DNA of 38,423 bases from NCBI GenBank assembly GCA_019637695.1, contig JAHBVG010000071.1, positions 1 through 38,423 on the forward strand, given 5' to 3'. The translations under genes and the position numbers were made by a program. Positions 1 to 8,583 of the stretch are shown here, piece after piece. A model generated the notes under the pieces. It was not told where the DNA came from and searched no databases. It was given only the letters and a program-made list of their open reading frames with translations. Numbering within the stretch: position 1 is the stretch's first letter; every line of letters begins with the position of its first letter. Source of the DNA: Caldilineaceae bacterium (lineage in GTDB: Bacteria; Chloroflexota; Anaerolineae; Caldilineales; Caldilineaceae).

Positions 1-1
1 C

Positions 2-1123
2 GACCTATCCGTCGCCGTAGAGACGATTTACAATGACGGCGGTCGCCACCTGGCTGACATGTATCCCGGCGTAACATCCTCGCGGATAAGCACAACCATG
101 GTTGCGCCTCTGATCCTGCGCAACTGGCTCCATCTCAATAGTAGCTGGCGACAGACGACAGACCTGTACATCTTCAATCCCTCCTCTCAGGCAGCGTCTG
201 TCACGGCGACCTTCTACGATAGCTATGGGACGACAGACCCCCCTCATGTGGAATTGCGTACGATTCCCGCAGGCGGAGTTGTAACCATCCCCGGTACGGA
301 GTTGCCCACCTGGGAAGGCAGCATCAGCGGTTCGCTGGCATCGGCCAGAATCACGTCCAACGTACCTGTCGCGGTGGTCGTACGCAATTGGGTCGGCACA
401 TCAACCCATGGCTCGATCACCACCCCCTACCTCTCGTCCAGCTATCGTGGTTTCGCGGCCAGCGAAGCCGGCTCCACCGTCTATTTCCCGCTGGCAGCCA
501 ACCAGTGGGTAGGCGCCTACGACTCCGGCTTCCAGATTCAGAACATCAGCAGCAGCCCCAAGAGCGTCACCGTCCGCTTTTACAAAGAAGGCGACCCCAA
601 CCCGCAGGGCTCCGCGGTGAACCTGGCTATCGGCGCTTACCAGTCCGCCAATGTCTGGCGACCCTCTGGGCTGCCACAACTGTACGGCTCTGCGGTTGCC
701 GAGGTAAGCGGAGGCGGCAACCACATTGTTGCTGTTGCTCAATACGAAGATACCCGGATTGCACAGAGCAAGTATGGGCTGACCCTCTACGAAGCGATTT
801 CAGACAGCAATCGTTCACCCGTCCTGCCTCGTTTTCGTCGCACCTCTCCCTGGAACTGGACCGGCATCATGGCCCAGAACATGAGTGGCAGCACCAACGG
901 TGTCACCCTTGACTTCTACAGCACGAACGGCAGCCTCAACACCTCCCAATCGAAGAGTGGCGTCCTCAGCCGGACAAGCACACTCTTCTTCAATGAGATA
1001 CCCGCCATGGATGGCTCCGCCCAGGTTACGTCCGTCCCAGCCTTTGGGTTGATGGGCAATCTCTCCCGGCAGGATGTGTACACCAACCAGGACAACATGA
1101 TGGGCTATGGCGTCGTGAAGTAA
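2..1123 (+). CDS. Exported beta-rich repeat protein, 5' end outside window
   Basis: The frame is open to the left edge (first full codon at base 2), so the start and any signal peptide lie outside the window; the ATG at 59 is internal. The visible part is about 373 residues and ends in TAA at 1121-1123. It is rich in Ser, Thr, Asn, Gly and Val and contains about three similar modules of some 110 residues. Each has a strand such as TDLYIFNPSS, FQIQNISSSP or AQNMSGST, then VTATFYD, VTVRFYKEG or VTLDFYSTNG, and then a Pro/Gly-rich segment. This is typical of extracellular beta-sandwich repeat proteins. I do not recognise a named family and infer only a surface or secreted location. The gene is convergent with anmK, with 88 bp between them and no clear terminator. 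Confidence 0.75.
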   Translation, partial: DLSVAVETIYNDGGRHLADMYPGVTSSRISTTMVAPLILRNWLHLNSSWRQTTDLYIFNPSSQAASVTATFYDSYGTTDPPHVELRTIPAGGVVTIPGTELPTWEGSISGSLASARITSNVPVAVVVRNWVGTSTHGSITTPYLSSSYRGFAASEAGSTVYFPLAANQWVGAYDSGFQIQNISSSPKSVTVRFYKEGDPNPQGSAVNLAIGAYQSANVWRPSGLPQLYGSAVAEVSGGGNHIVAVAQYEDTRIAQSKYGLTLYEAISDSNRSPVLPRFRRTSPWNWTGIMAQNMSGSTNGVTLDFYSTNGSLNTSQSKSGVLSRTSTLFFNEIPAMDGSAQVTSVPAFGLMGNLSRQDVYTNQDNMMGYGVVK

Positions 1124-1211
1124 GCGAATGCGCCACACCCAAGAGAGTACTTACCAAACTGATGGTCCCCGAAGTCAGACGTTTGCTCGAATCGGTATCA
1201 GGCGTCTATAT

Positions 1212-2399
1212 TTACAAACCCTTCTGATTCAATCCAGGCGTCACCTTGCCGAGGACACGCGTCCCCGCGGCGCCAGTGCAGGCTGGGACGTTGCCGGGCC
1301 GACCGTGGATGGCGAGCCAGGCAAGCAGGGCAAAGGCCAGCGCCTCTTTAGCGTCGTCGTCAATGGCGAGTTCGGGCAGATCCTTGTGGCGGAGGAGCGG
1401 AATCGGGCGGCCTAGTCGCGCCTCCAATTGCGCCGCCAGCCGATCCATCAGGATCGGGTTGCGTCCACCGCCGCCGCCGACCACGGTCTGCACCACCGGT
1501 CCCGGCGCAAAGCGGGCATAGGCATCGGCAATCGAAGCCGCTGTCAATTCGGTCAGCGTGGCGACGAAATCGGCGTCGGAGCAGCCAGCGGATTGGACTT
1601 CACCGCGCCACTTTTCAAGCAGGGATCGGGTGAAGAGTTCGCGCCCGGTGGATTTGGGCGGCGTTTGGCGAAAGTAGGGATGATCCAGCCAGCGGCGCAA
1701 TAAATCGGCAGAGGGCTTCCCTGCCGCGGCCAGTTGTCCATCCGCATCGTAGCGCAGATCGCCGCCGCTGATCAGCGTCGCTGCCCAGTCTATGAGGACA
1801 TTGCCGGGGCCGGTATCGAAGGCCAGCGGCGCTGCGGACGATCCCTGTGGCGGCAAAAAGGTGACGTTGCCGATGCCGCCGATATTTTGCACGGCGCGCC
1901 AGCCGCCCAGTTCCGCCGGCGGACGCAGCAGCATCCAATCGAAGATGGGGACCAGCGGCGCGCCCTGTCCCCCCGCGGCCACATCGGCCACGCGAAAGTC
2001 GGAGATGGTACGGATGCCTGTGCGCTCGGCGATGACGGCGGCTTCGCCGATTTGCAGCGTGCTGGTGACGCGCCCCTTCGCATCCACATCATGCCAGATC
2101 GTCTGCCCGTGTGAGCCGATGAGATCAACCTGATCGGGCGTCATCCCTGCGGTAGCGATGACGGCCAGCGCGGCGCGGGCGAAGCCTTCGCCCAGGGCAA
2201 AGTTGGCCCGGCAGAGCGTCTGCACAGTCGCATGATTCGCAAAGAGATCGAAGATCAACCCCCGTTCCTCGGCGCTCCACGCCTCCGAAACCGCCGCGAT
2301 CTGCCGTAGCGAAATTTGACCGTCGATTTCATCGATCTCGGCCAGCGCCGCATCGATCCCATCAGCAGACGTGCCGCTCATCAACCCAATCACATGCAT
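1212..2399 (-). CDS. anmK: Anhydro-N-acetylmuramic acid kinase
   Basis: AnmK cleaves the 1,6-anhydro ring of anhydro-MurNAc and phosphorylates it to MurNAc-6-phosphate in cytoplasmic peptidoglycan recycling. The 395-aa protein has the family signatures in order: N-terminal GLMSGTSADGID (residues 5-16), IGSHGQTIWH, VQNIGGIGNVTFLP, FDTGPGNVLID and the glycine-rich VVGGGGGRNP near the C-terminus. Length is close to the usual 370-390 aa. The ATG at 2399 is chosen over a 14-codon upstream extension because AGAGGA lies about 6 nt before it and family homology begins at this Met. It is the last gene of a minus-strand run (GNAT, hydrolase, M14 peptidase, anmK), separated from the M14 gene by about 265 bp of repeat-rich DNA, so co-transcription is uncertain. 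No murQ or nagZ is visible. Confidence 0.95.
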   Translation of the reverse strand: MHVIGLMSGTSADGIDAALAEIDEIDGQISLRQIAAVSEAWSAEERGLIFDLFANHATVQTLCRANFALGEGFARAALAVIATAGMTPDQVDLIGSHGQTIWHDVDAKGRVTSTLQIGEAAVIAERTGIRTISDFRVADVAAGGQGAPLVPIFDWMLLRPPAELGGWRAVQNIGGIGNVTFLPPQGSSAAPLAFDTGPGNVLIDWAATLISGGDLRYDADGQLAAAGKPSADLLRRWLDHPYFRQTPPKSTGRELFTRSLLEKWRGEVQSAGCSDADFVATLTELTAASIADAYARFAPGPVVQTVVGGGGGRNPILMDRLAAQLEARLGRPIPLLRHKDLPELAIDDDAKEALAFALLAWLAIHGRPGNVPACTGAAGTRVLGKVTPGLNQKGL

Positions 2400-2439
2400 A
2401 ATCGTTCCTCTCAAAACAAACGCGAAGACGCGCAATTTC

Positions 2440-2664
2440 AACGCAGAGACGCAGAGAGGCAGAGAGGCAGAGAGGGAAAGTAGAACACAGATTTCACAGA
2501 TGTCCGCAGATTCCAGAGGCTGATTTGGACACGGATTTGCATGAGTTTCAAGATTCCAACCAGGATGTCTATATTCAATCGCCTAATCGTCCAATCTCCT
2601 TTTTCCTCTTCTCTCTTCTCTCTTCTCTCTTCTCATTGCGCCTCTGCCTCTCTGCGCCTCTGCG
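2440..2664. repeat. Low-complexity intergenic repeat patch with inverted ends
   Basis: This gap between the M14 gene and anmK holds an 8-bp-type tract (GCAGAGAG units near 2445-2480) and a 7-bp CTCTTCT tract (about 2598-2636). A complementary copy of the first tract (GCCTCTGCCTCTCTGCGCC) lies near 2640-2660. The two ends can therefore pair as a long imperfect hairpin. No gene is seen. Similar patches occur in other gaps of this window. Confidence 0.6.
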
Positions 2665-5600
2665 TTAGATCTCTTCCTGAGTTACGAGCCGTCGCTGCCG
2701 GTGAAAGCGGATCAGCGTGCGGCCATCCGCTATAGTATAGACCTGGCGTTGGACAGGCCGGGCGTTGTGGGCCAGCAGTCGCAACATGGCTTCATCGGCT
2801 GTGCGTTGGGCCAGGGCGCATTCGGCCAAAGAATCGCCCTGCGCCGTCTCGTCGGGCACTTCGGTGATCCAATCTACTAATGTGATCGACGGGAAGACCC
2901 CGGCGAAGCTGCGTTCCCCGCGGGGATGGTTCGCCTGCACCCCCTGCATAAAGCAGATCATCCCATTGTGAGTTTGCAAGGGCGACACCTCTGGATTCCA
3001 GCAATGGCCGTAGCGCTCATAACAGTGCAGCCAATAGCGGTTGCGTTCGCTCAACCAGGGCGTTTCCGCCACAGCCTGTGCGATGGCAGCGCGCACGGCT
3101 TCGGCGGCTTCCGCCAATTGAGGCAGGCGCGGATCTGCGATGTATGTGACGATGCCGTAGAGCATGGCCTGCACCACATGATACGAAACCTGGAATCGCG
3201 GCGGTGTGTTGTAGCCAGCGAAGGGCTGGCTCCACTCGTGCGAAGGGACGCCGTGGTTGTCGACAATGGCATCGGGCAGCCACGCCGACCAGAGATCGCG
3301 GCGGAAGCGGGCTTCGCCGAAAAGCGTCGCCGGGTTGAAGGTATCCATGGCGAACTCCTTCCCCGCAGCGTTGAAGCGGGCAGCGTGGTGCTTCCAACGT
3401 GGATGTTCGGCCATCAACCGGTAATGGAAGGCTGCGCCGTCGGGGTTGGCGATGGGCAAGATCACGACATTCACCCGCGCCAGCAACGCCCGATAATTTG
3501 GATCGGTCGCCAGATCCCGCGCCAGCGTGAGGAGCGCCGTGGTACTCGACACTTCGTTGGCATGGTGGCGGGCGATGAGCAGACAGGTTGGCTTCTGCAC
3601 AGTCAATTTGAGGCGGGAGAAATGCGTCTGCCCGGCGTGGATCGGCAACGTCACATCCACCCCGTAGCCCACCCGCCCCTGATAGGATCGCCCCACTTCC
3701 CAGATGCGCATCCCCGGCAGCGCGGCCAATGCGTTGAGTTCCTCAACCAGTTGAATCGGCCCGATCACCGCAGAATCGACAGCGTCGATTTGTTCCGGCG
3801 TGGGCAGCGGATCGACTGGCGACGCCGCAAAATGGATACTCTCGCGCCGCTCGCCCGCGCCGCAGTGGACGATCACTTCGATCCGCGCCGGGAAATGGGG
3901 TTCGGAATTGAGATCGCGCCAGCGGCGGATCACCTGCGCTGCCAGTTGTGCGGCGTCCACATCTGCGTAATCGACGCCGATCTCCGCGCGGATCACCCGT
4001 TCGCCGCGCTCATCCACGGCCAACCCATCGAGTCGGACGCGCTGAGGCGTCGGCATGTCGTGGCGGCTGCCCACGATCATCCCCCGATCCTTGAGGAAGC
4101 GGGGAACGATCCAGGATCGCAGCGTCACCACCGCCCTCGGCGATCCACCGACGGTTGACCCATCCGCTCGATGATAGTGGTGGATCATCGGCATCACCTG
4201 TCCGGCGGCGGTGATGGGCTGACCGGAGAAGCGTTCGCCCAGCGCGGCAAAATAGTCGAGCGTGTTGAAATAGATGTCCTCATGCAGCGCTTCCCCCACC
4301 GAAACGAATTCCTCGTGTATGCCCAGCGGCTCATCGGGCCAGCCGAAGAAGCCTTCCACCACCAGCGATTCAAAGTAGGGTTCCACCTGAATCGGGGATC
4401 GTCGCTGCCCCACGGCGAGGATGTGACCGCGCAGCCAAAGCAAGACCTCCTCTTGATAGAATGTCCAAAAGAGCGATTCGTCGGTGGCGACAGGCCAGCT
4501 TGCGCGCGCGTCATTCTCCCAATCAACAATCACCCCCCCCGCCGACGGGTGGACCCGGCCCTGCTCTGGCATGGGTGCGAGGTAGGGCCGTTCCTCCCAC
4601 AGCAGCGGCAGCGCGGCACAGTGGATGATTTCGCCGGCGGCGTCAAAGGCGTTCAAACGGTAGACGGCGTCGTCGATTTGTGCGGCGGGTGTCATTGTCA
4701 GATCGATCTGATCGAGGGGCAACCCAAGTTGGCGCGCCATCACTTCGTCGGCGGGGAAGAGTTCTTGCAGCCAGCGATGGGGCAGATCGAGCCACTTAAC
4801 CTCGTCGTCCGCCGGGCCGAATTCGGCGAAGGCGATCTCCACGCCGGCGACCCACTTTGCACGCAGGATCGGGATCTGCTCTTCTTGCAGCCAGGCCAGC
4901 CCTGCTTTGTGGACGGGCAGCACGCGCACGGGGCAGGTTCGACCATCCTTGCGCAGAGCGGCGGCAAATTCGGCGGCCAGGGCAAGGCGCATCGGCTGCG
5001 GCGCGCTGCAAAAGAAGGTGATCTGCTGCGGCGGATCGCTTTGGCAGCGCAGCGCCGGGCGCACTTCCTCCCCAAAGACGCGCCGCAGCCGCGCCGGGTG
5101 ATCGAGACCGTCGTCGGGGTCCCATGTTAGCCGGAAGATCTCTTGGATCAGGTTGCTCCCCGGCTGCGCCAGCGGACGCCCCGCTTGGGTTTCGGCCAAT
5201 GCCAGCCAGGTGAGGGGCGTGCGCGCATAGACGAGATCCTCGACCGCAGCGATGATCCTGCGCAGCGAGCGGATGGTATCGCCCTGCCGCTGGCTCTCGC
5301 CATCGAGGAAGGGGTAGACCTCGGCGAGATAGTGTGCTGTCATCGCATCCATAGGCAGCAACTGATCCGCGCCGGGAAGTCGCAGCGTCCGATCCTCAGC
5401 GGGGAAGCCCAGCAGTAGCCCAAATTCATCGGCGTGGATCGGTGGGTTGTTGACGGCAAAGGCCAGGGGCAGGGCAAGACCGGCTGTCTCCAATCCCAGT
5501 CGCGCCGCCAGATCGACGGCAGCCATGCCCGTCACAGCGTCGGTCTGCGATCCCAAGTAGAGGCGGAAGCGCGGCGTATCCCGCGTGTGGCCGTCGAGAA

Positions 5601-6123
5601 CGGCTGCGAAGAGACCGGTATCGGCGCGATCATAGAGCGCGGCCAGATCGAGATCGCCCGAATCAGTCGCCGCAGGGATCTCCGCGGTCGGCGTTTCGGG
5701 AAGGGCGACGGCCATCCCGTTGAGCAGGTCGGCGAGATCGGCGGCCCCGTCGGCGTGAATCTGCAAGGCGCGGCGCGATCCATCGACCATCCACGCCACC
5801 GAGCGACCGTCCACAGTGAGGATCGGCTCTATTGCCGCGTCCCCCCACGGCGCGGGCGGCGTCTCCCCGACGCTGAGCAGCAGCGGGATCTGCCAGCTTT
5901 CCGCTTTGTCGAGGGGCAGGGCAATGGGCAAGCGGATGGCGGCGGATTCCAACCCCAGACGGGCGGCGAGGTTGACGGCGGCGGCCCAGACTTCGGCGGT
6001 GAAGCGCTCCGGCGTCAGCGGCACGAGACAGGCGGCGATCCCATCCACGTCGCCGTCGCCGTTGCTGTCCAGGAGCAGACCGTCCGGCGTTGAGGTCCAT
6101 AGAAAATCCCAGTTGATTTCCAT
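2665..6123 (-). CDS. Very large M14-family zinc carboxypeptidase-like protein
   Basis: 1152-aa protein whose C-terminal third (about residues 800-1100) looks like an M14 metallocarboxypeptidase. ARHHANEVSS near residue 852 supplies the HxxE zinc ligands, DNHG near 956 a possible third ligand, and WITEV near 1087 a candidate catalytic Glu. PIANPDGAAFHY is also typical of M14. The N-terminal 800 residues are unassigned. They start without a signal peptide, contain an EF-hand/dockerin-like loop DSNGDGDVDG near residue 20, and repeat a segment (NLAARLGLESAAIRLPIAL, then DLAARLGLETAGLALPLAF). Ordinary M14 enzymes are 300-450 aa, so this is an unusual fusion. The ATG at 6123 lies 3 nt after the stop of the upstream hydrolase gene with GAAGG before it, so the two are translationally coupled. 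The substrate is unknown; a role in peptide or wall-peptide trimming is inference. Confidence 0.8.
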   Translation of the reverse strand: MEINWDFLWTSTPDGLLLDSNGDGDVDGIAACLVPLTPERFTAEVWAAAVNLAARLGLESAAIRLPIALPLDKAESWQIPLLLSVGETPPAPWGDAAIEPILTVDGRSVAWMVDGSRRALQIHADGAADLADLLNGMAVALPETPTAEIPAATDSGDLDLAALYDRADTGLFAAVLDGHTRDTPRFRLYLGSQTDAVTGMAAVDLAARLGLETAGLALPLAFAVNNPPIHADEFGLLLGFPAEDRTLRLPGADQLLPMDAMTAHYLAEVYPFLDGESQRQGDTIRSLRRIIAAVEDLVYARTPLTWLALAETQAGRPLAQPGSNLIQEIFRLTWDPDDGLDHPARLRRVFGEEVRPALRCQSDPPQQITFFCSAPQPMRLALAAEFAAALRKDGRTCPVRVLPVHKAGLAWLQEEQIPILRAKWVAGVEIAFAEFGPADDEVKWLDLPHRWLQELFPADEVMARQLGLPLDQIDLTMTPAAQIDDAVYRLNAFDAAGEIIHCAALPLLWEERPYLAPMPEQGRVHPSAGGVIVDWENDARASWPVATDESLFWTFYQEEVLLWLRGHILAVGQRRSPIQVEPYFESLVVEGFFGWPDEPLGIHEEFVSVGEALHEDIYFNTLDYFAALGERFSGQPITAAGQVMPMIHHYHRADGSTVGGSPRAVVTLRSWIVPRFLKDRGMIVGSRHDMPTPQRVRLDGLAVDERGERVIRAEIGVDYADVDAAQLAAQVIRRWRDLNSEPHFPARIEVIVHCGAGERRESIHFAASPVDPLPTPEQIDAVDSAVIGPIQLVEELNALAALPGMRIWEVGRSYQGRVGYGVDVTLPIHAGQTHFSRLKLTVQKPTCLLIARHHANEVSSTTALLTLARDLATDPNYRALLARVNVVILPIANPDGAAFHYRLMAEHPRWKHHAARFNAAGKEFAMDTFNPATLFGEARFRRDLWSAWLPDAIVDNHGVPSHEWSQPFAGYNTPPRFQVSYHVVQAMLYGIVTYIADPRLPQLAEAAEAVRAAIAQAVAETPWLSERNRYWLHCYERYGHCWNPEVSPLQTHNGMICFMQGVQANHPRGERSFAGVFPSITLVDWITEVPDETAQGDSLAECALAQRTADEAMLRLLAHNARPVQRQVYTIADGRTLIRFHRQRRLVTQEEI

Positions 6124-6126
6124 CGA

Positions 6127-7287
6127 TCAACCTTCGATCACAGCTTCGTGGATGGCAGGCCGCAAGGCGAGGATGCCTTCAGGTTCGCGCCCGTTGTAGA
6201 CCCGATTGGTGAGCAACGCCACGACCAGATCCCGTTCCGGATCGCACCAGAGGGATGTACCGGTGTAGCCTGTATGACCGAAGCTGTCCAGACTGAAGGC
6301 TGTGCTGCACGACGGGTCCGGGTCGCTGCGCAGGAGCCATCCTAACCCGCGGCGGATGCCATCCCCGCTGATGATTTGCTGGCGCACACTTTCGTCCACT
6401 GTCTCTGGGGAAATCAGATCCTCACCGCGGTTAAGGTAAAGCCTGCCCAATCGACAGAGATCGGCGGCTGCGCCAAAGAGACCGGCATGGCCGGCGATGC
6501 CGCCCAGCCCGGCGGCGTTCTCGTCGTGGACTTCGCCGCGCAGCCGTCGCCCGCGCCAGGGATCGTCCTCGGTGGGGGCGACGCGGCTGTGCAAGGATGG
6601 ATCGGGGTTGAAGGTGACGTCGATCCCCAGCGGATCGCTTACGAGATCGCGGATCGCTGTGTCCAGGCGACTACCGTGCAGCCGTTCCACGGCGAAGCCC
6701 AGGAGGATCAGCCCGATGTCGCTATAAACATAATCCGCGTCGGGTGGATAGATAAAGGGGAAACCGACGATGGCATTGAGCGCGGCGGCATGACGACGGG
6801 CGATCTCCACATCGGACGGCGGCTCCGGCGCGGGGATGGGTCCACAGAGGCGGTAAAGGCCGCGCCAGGCAGGGAGTCCGCTCGTGTGGGTGAGCAGATG
6901 GCGGAAGGTGATGGTGGCCGCGTCGACGGTCTGCCCGCTCCAACGGGGATCGGCGGGCAGTGGTTGTTTCGAGATGGGATCTTCTGCGCCGCCGATGATC
7001 CGTTCGCCGCCGAACGCTGGGATGACCTCAGACACCGGCTGATCGATGCGAACCGCGCCCGCATCCACAAGACGGAGAAAAGCCGTCGTCGTGAAGAGTT
7101 TGGTCAACGACGCCAGGTCAAAGATCGTATCCGGCAACGTTGGGCGCGTCTGCGAGGCCGGGTTGAGCCAGCCATATCCTCTCTCAAAAAGAAGCTCGTC
7201 CCGTTGTTCCACCCGGCAGACAATCGACGGCGCAACCCTTCCCACAGCCTGGTGTAAAAAATTGTCTAGTTTTGAGAACTCAGCCAT
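6127..7287 (-). CDS. Serine hydrolase of the class C beta-lactamase fold (AmiE/esterase-like)
   Basis: 386-aa protein of the beta-lactamase/penicillin-binding-like family (PF00144). The active-site triad motifs are visible: SLTK (S60-K63), YSD (Y188-D190) and an FGHTGYTG motif near residue 335 in place of KTG. No signal peptide is seen, so it is probably cytoplasmic. The family includes EstB-type esterases, D-aminopeptidases and the Bacillus muropeptide amidase AmiE. With anmK two genes downstream, a muropeptide-processing role is attractive but is inference. The ATG at 7287 has AGGAT 6-7 nt upstream. The gene is followed after 3 nt by the M14 peptidase, so they form a two-gene operon. Upstream lie the palindromic element at 7361 and the GNAT gene. 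Confidence 0.88.
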   Translation of the reverse strand: MAEFSKLDNFLHQAVGRVAPSIVCRVEQRDELLFERGYGWLNPASQTRPTLPDTIFDLASLTKLFTTTAFLRLVDAGAVRIDQPVSEVIPAFGGERIIGGAEDPISKQPLPADPRWSGQTVDAATITFRHLLTHTSGLPAWRGLYRLCGPIPAPEPPSDVEIARRHAAALNAIVGFPFIYPPDADYVYSDIGLILLGFAVERLHGSRLDTAIRDLVSDPLGIDVTFNPDPSLHSRVAPTEDDPWRGRRLRGEVHDENAAGLGGIAGHAGLFGAAADLCRLGRLYLNRGEDLISPETVDESVRQQIISGDGIRRGLGWLLRSDPDPSCSTAFSLDSFGHTGYTGTSLWCDPERDLVVALLTNRVYNGREPEGILALRPAIHEAVIEG

Positions 7288-7333
7288 AGACTGATCCTAA
7301 CCCGTAATCCATAATGCGTGCTCCCGATCCCAA

Positions 7334-7360
7334 GTCCCCAGTCACTAATCCCCAAGCGCC
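7334..7360 (+). repeat. 27-bp direct repeat, copy 1, flanking palindromic element
   Basis: This is identical over 27 bp to 7487-7513 and flanks the palindrome at 7361-7481. The unit contains CCCCAGT/CCCCAAG heptamer-like words. The second copy covers the last codons and stop of the GNAT gene, so copy 1 is a displaced duplicate of a gene end. Confidence 0.85.
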
Positions 7361-7481
7361 CATAGGCGCTAAGTTAAGGGCCTGCAAAAGTGCCGGGGAC
7401 TTCACACTGGAGGATACCTCGACTTACTGCGGCGAAAAGTCCCCGACACTTGCCCGTTTACCCCTTAAGTTAGCGCCTATG
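7361..7481. mobile_element. MITE-like palindromic element, about 121 bp
   Basis: The ends are inverted repeats: the 20 bases at 7361-7380 pair with 7462-7481 with one mismatch (core CATAGGCGCTAA). Inside, GTGCCGGGGACTT near 7391 pairs with AAGTCCCCGACAC near 7437, extending the foldback to about 50 bp per arm with small gaps. It has no coding capacity. It is flanked by a perfect 27-bp direct repeat. This structure fits a non-autonomous transposable element. The long duplication is atypical for a target-site duplication and could also come from slippage in heptamer repeats. The RNA hairpin would lie between the GNAT and serine hydrolase genes. Confidence 0.7.
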
Positions 7482-7486
7482 CCCCA

Positions 7487-7513
7487 GTCCCCAGTCACTA
7501 ATCCCCAAGCGCC
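7487..7513 (+). repeat. 27-bp direct repeat, copy 2, overlapping GNAT 3' end
   Basis: Second copy of the 27-bp direct repeat at 7334-7360. It includes the stop codon (7498-7500) and the last codons of the acetyltransferase gene. Confidence 0.85.
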
Positions 7514-8469
7514 TTCTTCATCTGCTGATAGCTGCGATACTGCTCGAAGCCCACCTTGCCATAGAAATCGACGATGGTGGTCCAATCGATGACGCAGCCG
7601 TTGACGCCGTTGTTGTGTAGACGGCGCAGACCGCCATCGAGCAGCGCCAGCCCGAAGCCGCGTCCACGCGCGGAGGCGGCAATGCCAATCGAGCCAAGCT
7701 GTCCCCACGGGCGGGGAAGTTGATAGGGATAGAAACGTTCGATGGGCCAGGCCGAATCCTCAAAAGTGAGGCGGCAGGCGCCCTGCACCCCCTCCTCTGT
7801 CCAGAGGAGCATGTAATCGGAGATGCGCCCGCCGTTCTGCAAGATCTCTTTGCACTCGAAGAACCAACGCCCCGGAAACTCCCGCTCGAGGAAATCGAGC
7901 AGCGCGGATCGATCCCCTGGCGTGGCGGGGCGGGCGGCGCAGGGGAGGGTATCGAGGCCGGGCGGCGGTGTGTAATCGGCCAAATTGCGCGCTACATCCC
8001 ACACAATGCCGTCATCCCATGCGAGGATGTAGCCATTGGCAGCGAAGAAGCCGGTTGTCCCCAATGCAGTGGGCACGCCGGGCAGGAAGGGACGCAGGCT
8101 GCCGCCGAGCGTCGCCCGCTGGCAGCCTTGATTTTGTAGCCAATCCTCGGCCCAGGATAGCAACCGGCTGCCGATCCCCTGCCGTTGAAAAGGCGGCGCC
8201 ACGGCGATGAGGTCGATCCAGCCCACTTCACGGCTCATCGCCGCTGGCGCGTCGGGATGCGCGCTGACCAATATAAAACCAACGGGACGCCCGTCCGCGT
8301 CCAGCGCAATCCGCCCGTTCTGCGCCCCACCCGTCACCGGTCGCGTGTTAAAGTGGACAAATCCGCTGGAGACGGGCATCTCCTCGCCCACGGCGCTGTT
8401 CCACAGGGCAGCGATCCAATCGATGTGTTCACTGTTGTCCATGTCGAAGGGGATGGTGTGGGTGGTCAT
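7498..8469 (-). CDS. Tandem GNAT N-acetyltransferase
   Basis: 323-aa protein with two GNAT acetyltransferase domains. Domain 1 (about residues 5-165) has the acetyl-CoA pyrophosphate-binding motif QRQGIGSRLL at 95-104. Domain 2 (about 185-320) has ARGRGFGLALL near 275. Two-domain GNATs include mycothiol synthase-like enzymes and aminoglycoside-type acetyltransferases; which substrate is acetylated here cannot be read from sequence. The ATG at 8469 has GGAG 5 nt upstream. The stop lies inside a direct repeat that flanks a MITE-like element. It is oriented with the hydrolase and M14 genes but separated from them by 210 bp including that element. Confidence 0.88.
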   Translation of the reverse strand: MTTHTIPFDMDNSEHIDWIAALWNSAVGEEMPVSSGFVHFNTRPVTGGAQNGRIALDADGRPVGFILVSAHPDAPAAMSREVGWIDLIAVAPPFQRQGIGSRLLSWAEDWLQNQGCQRATLGGSLRPFLPGVPTALGTTGFFAANGYILAWDDGIVWDVARNLADYTPPPGLDTLPCAARPATPGDRSALLDFLEREFPGRWFFECKEILQNGGRISDYMLLWTEEGVQGACRLTFEDSAWPIERFYPYQLPRPWGQLGSIGIAASARGRGFGLALLDGGLRRLHNNGVNGCVIDWTTIVDFYGKVGFEQYRSYQQMKKALGD

Positions 8470-8478
8470 AGGGGCTCC

Positions 8479-8545
8479 GGGATTGGGTAGTGGGGATTAG
8501 ATATTGGGTATTGGGCATTAGGTATTGGGTGCTGTCGTCTACACT
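8479..8545 (+). repeat. Heptamer-type TATTGGG repeat patch
   Basis: A degenerate run of GATTGGG, ATTGGGT, TATTGGG and similar 7-8 bp words lies between the GNAT start and the ornithine cyclodeaminase gene. It resembles the short tandemly repeated sequences known from filamentous cyanobacteria. No coding potential. Confidence 0.6.
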
Positions 8546-8583
8546 TATCTGCGGTCCGCCGTCTGCGGTCTACCGCCAGTAGT

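Noticed and set aside
2926..4158. Long plus-strand ORF opposite the M14 gene
   Set aside because: Antisense shadow of a GC-rich gene with clear M14 motifs; no ribosome-binding site and low-complexity Arg/His-rich translation.
7334..7513. Two direct repeats as a minimal CRISPR
   Set aside because: Only two copies, and the intervening 126 bp is a palindrome; no cas genes.
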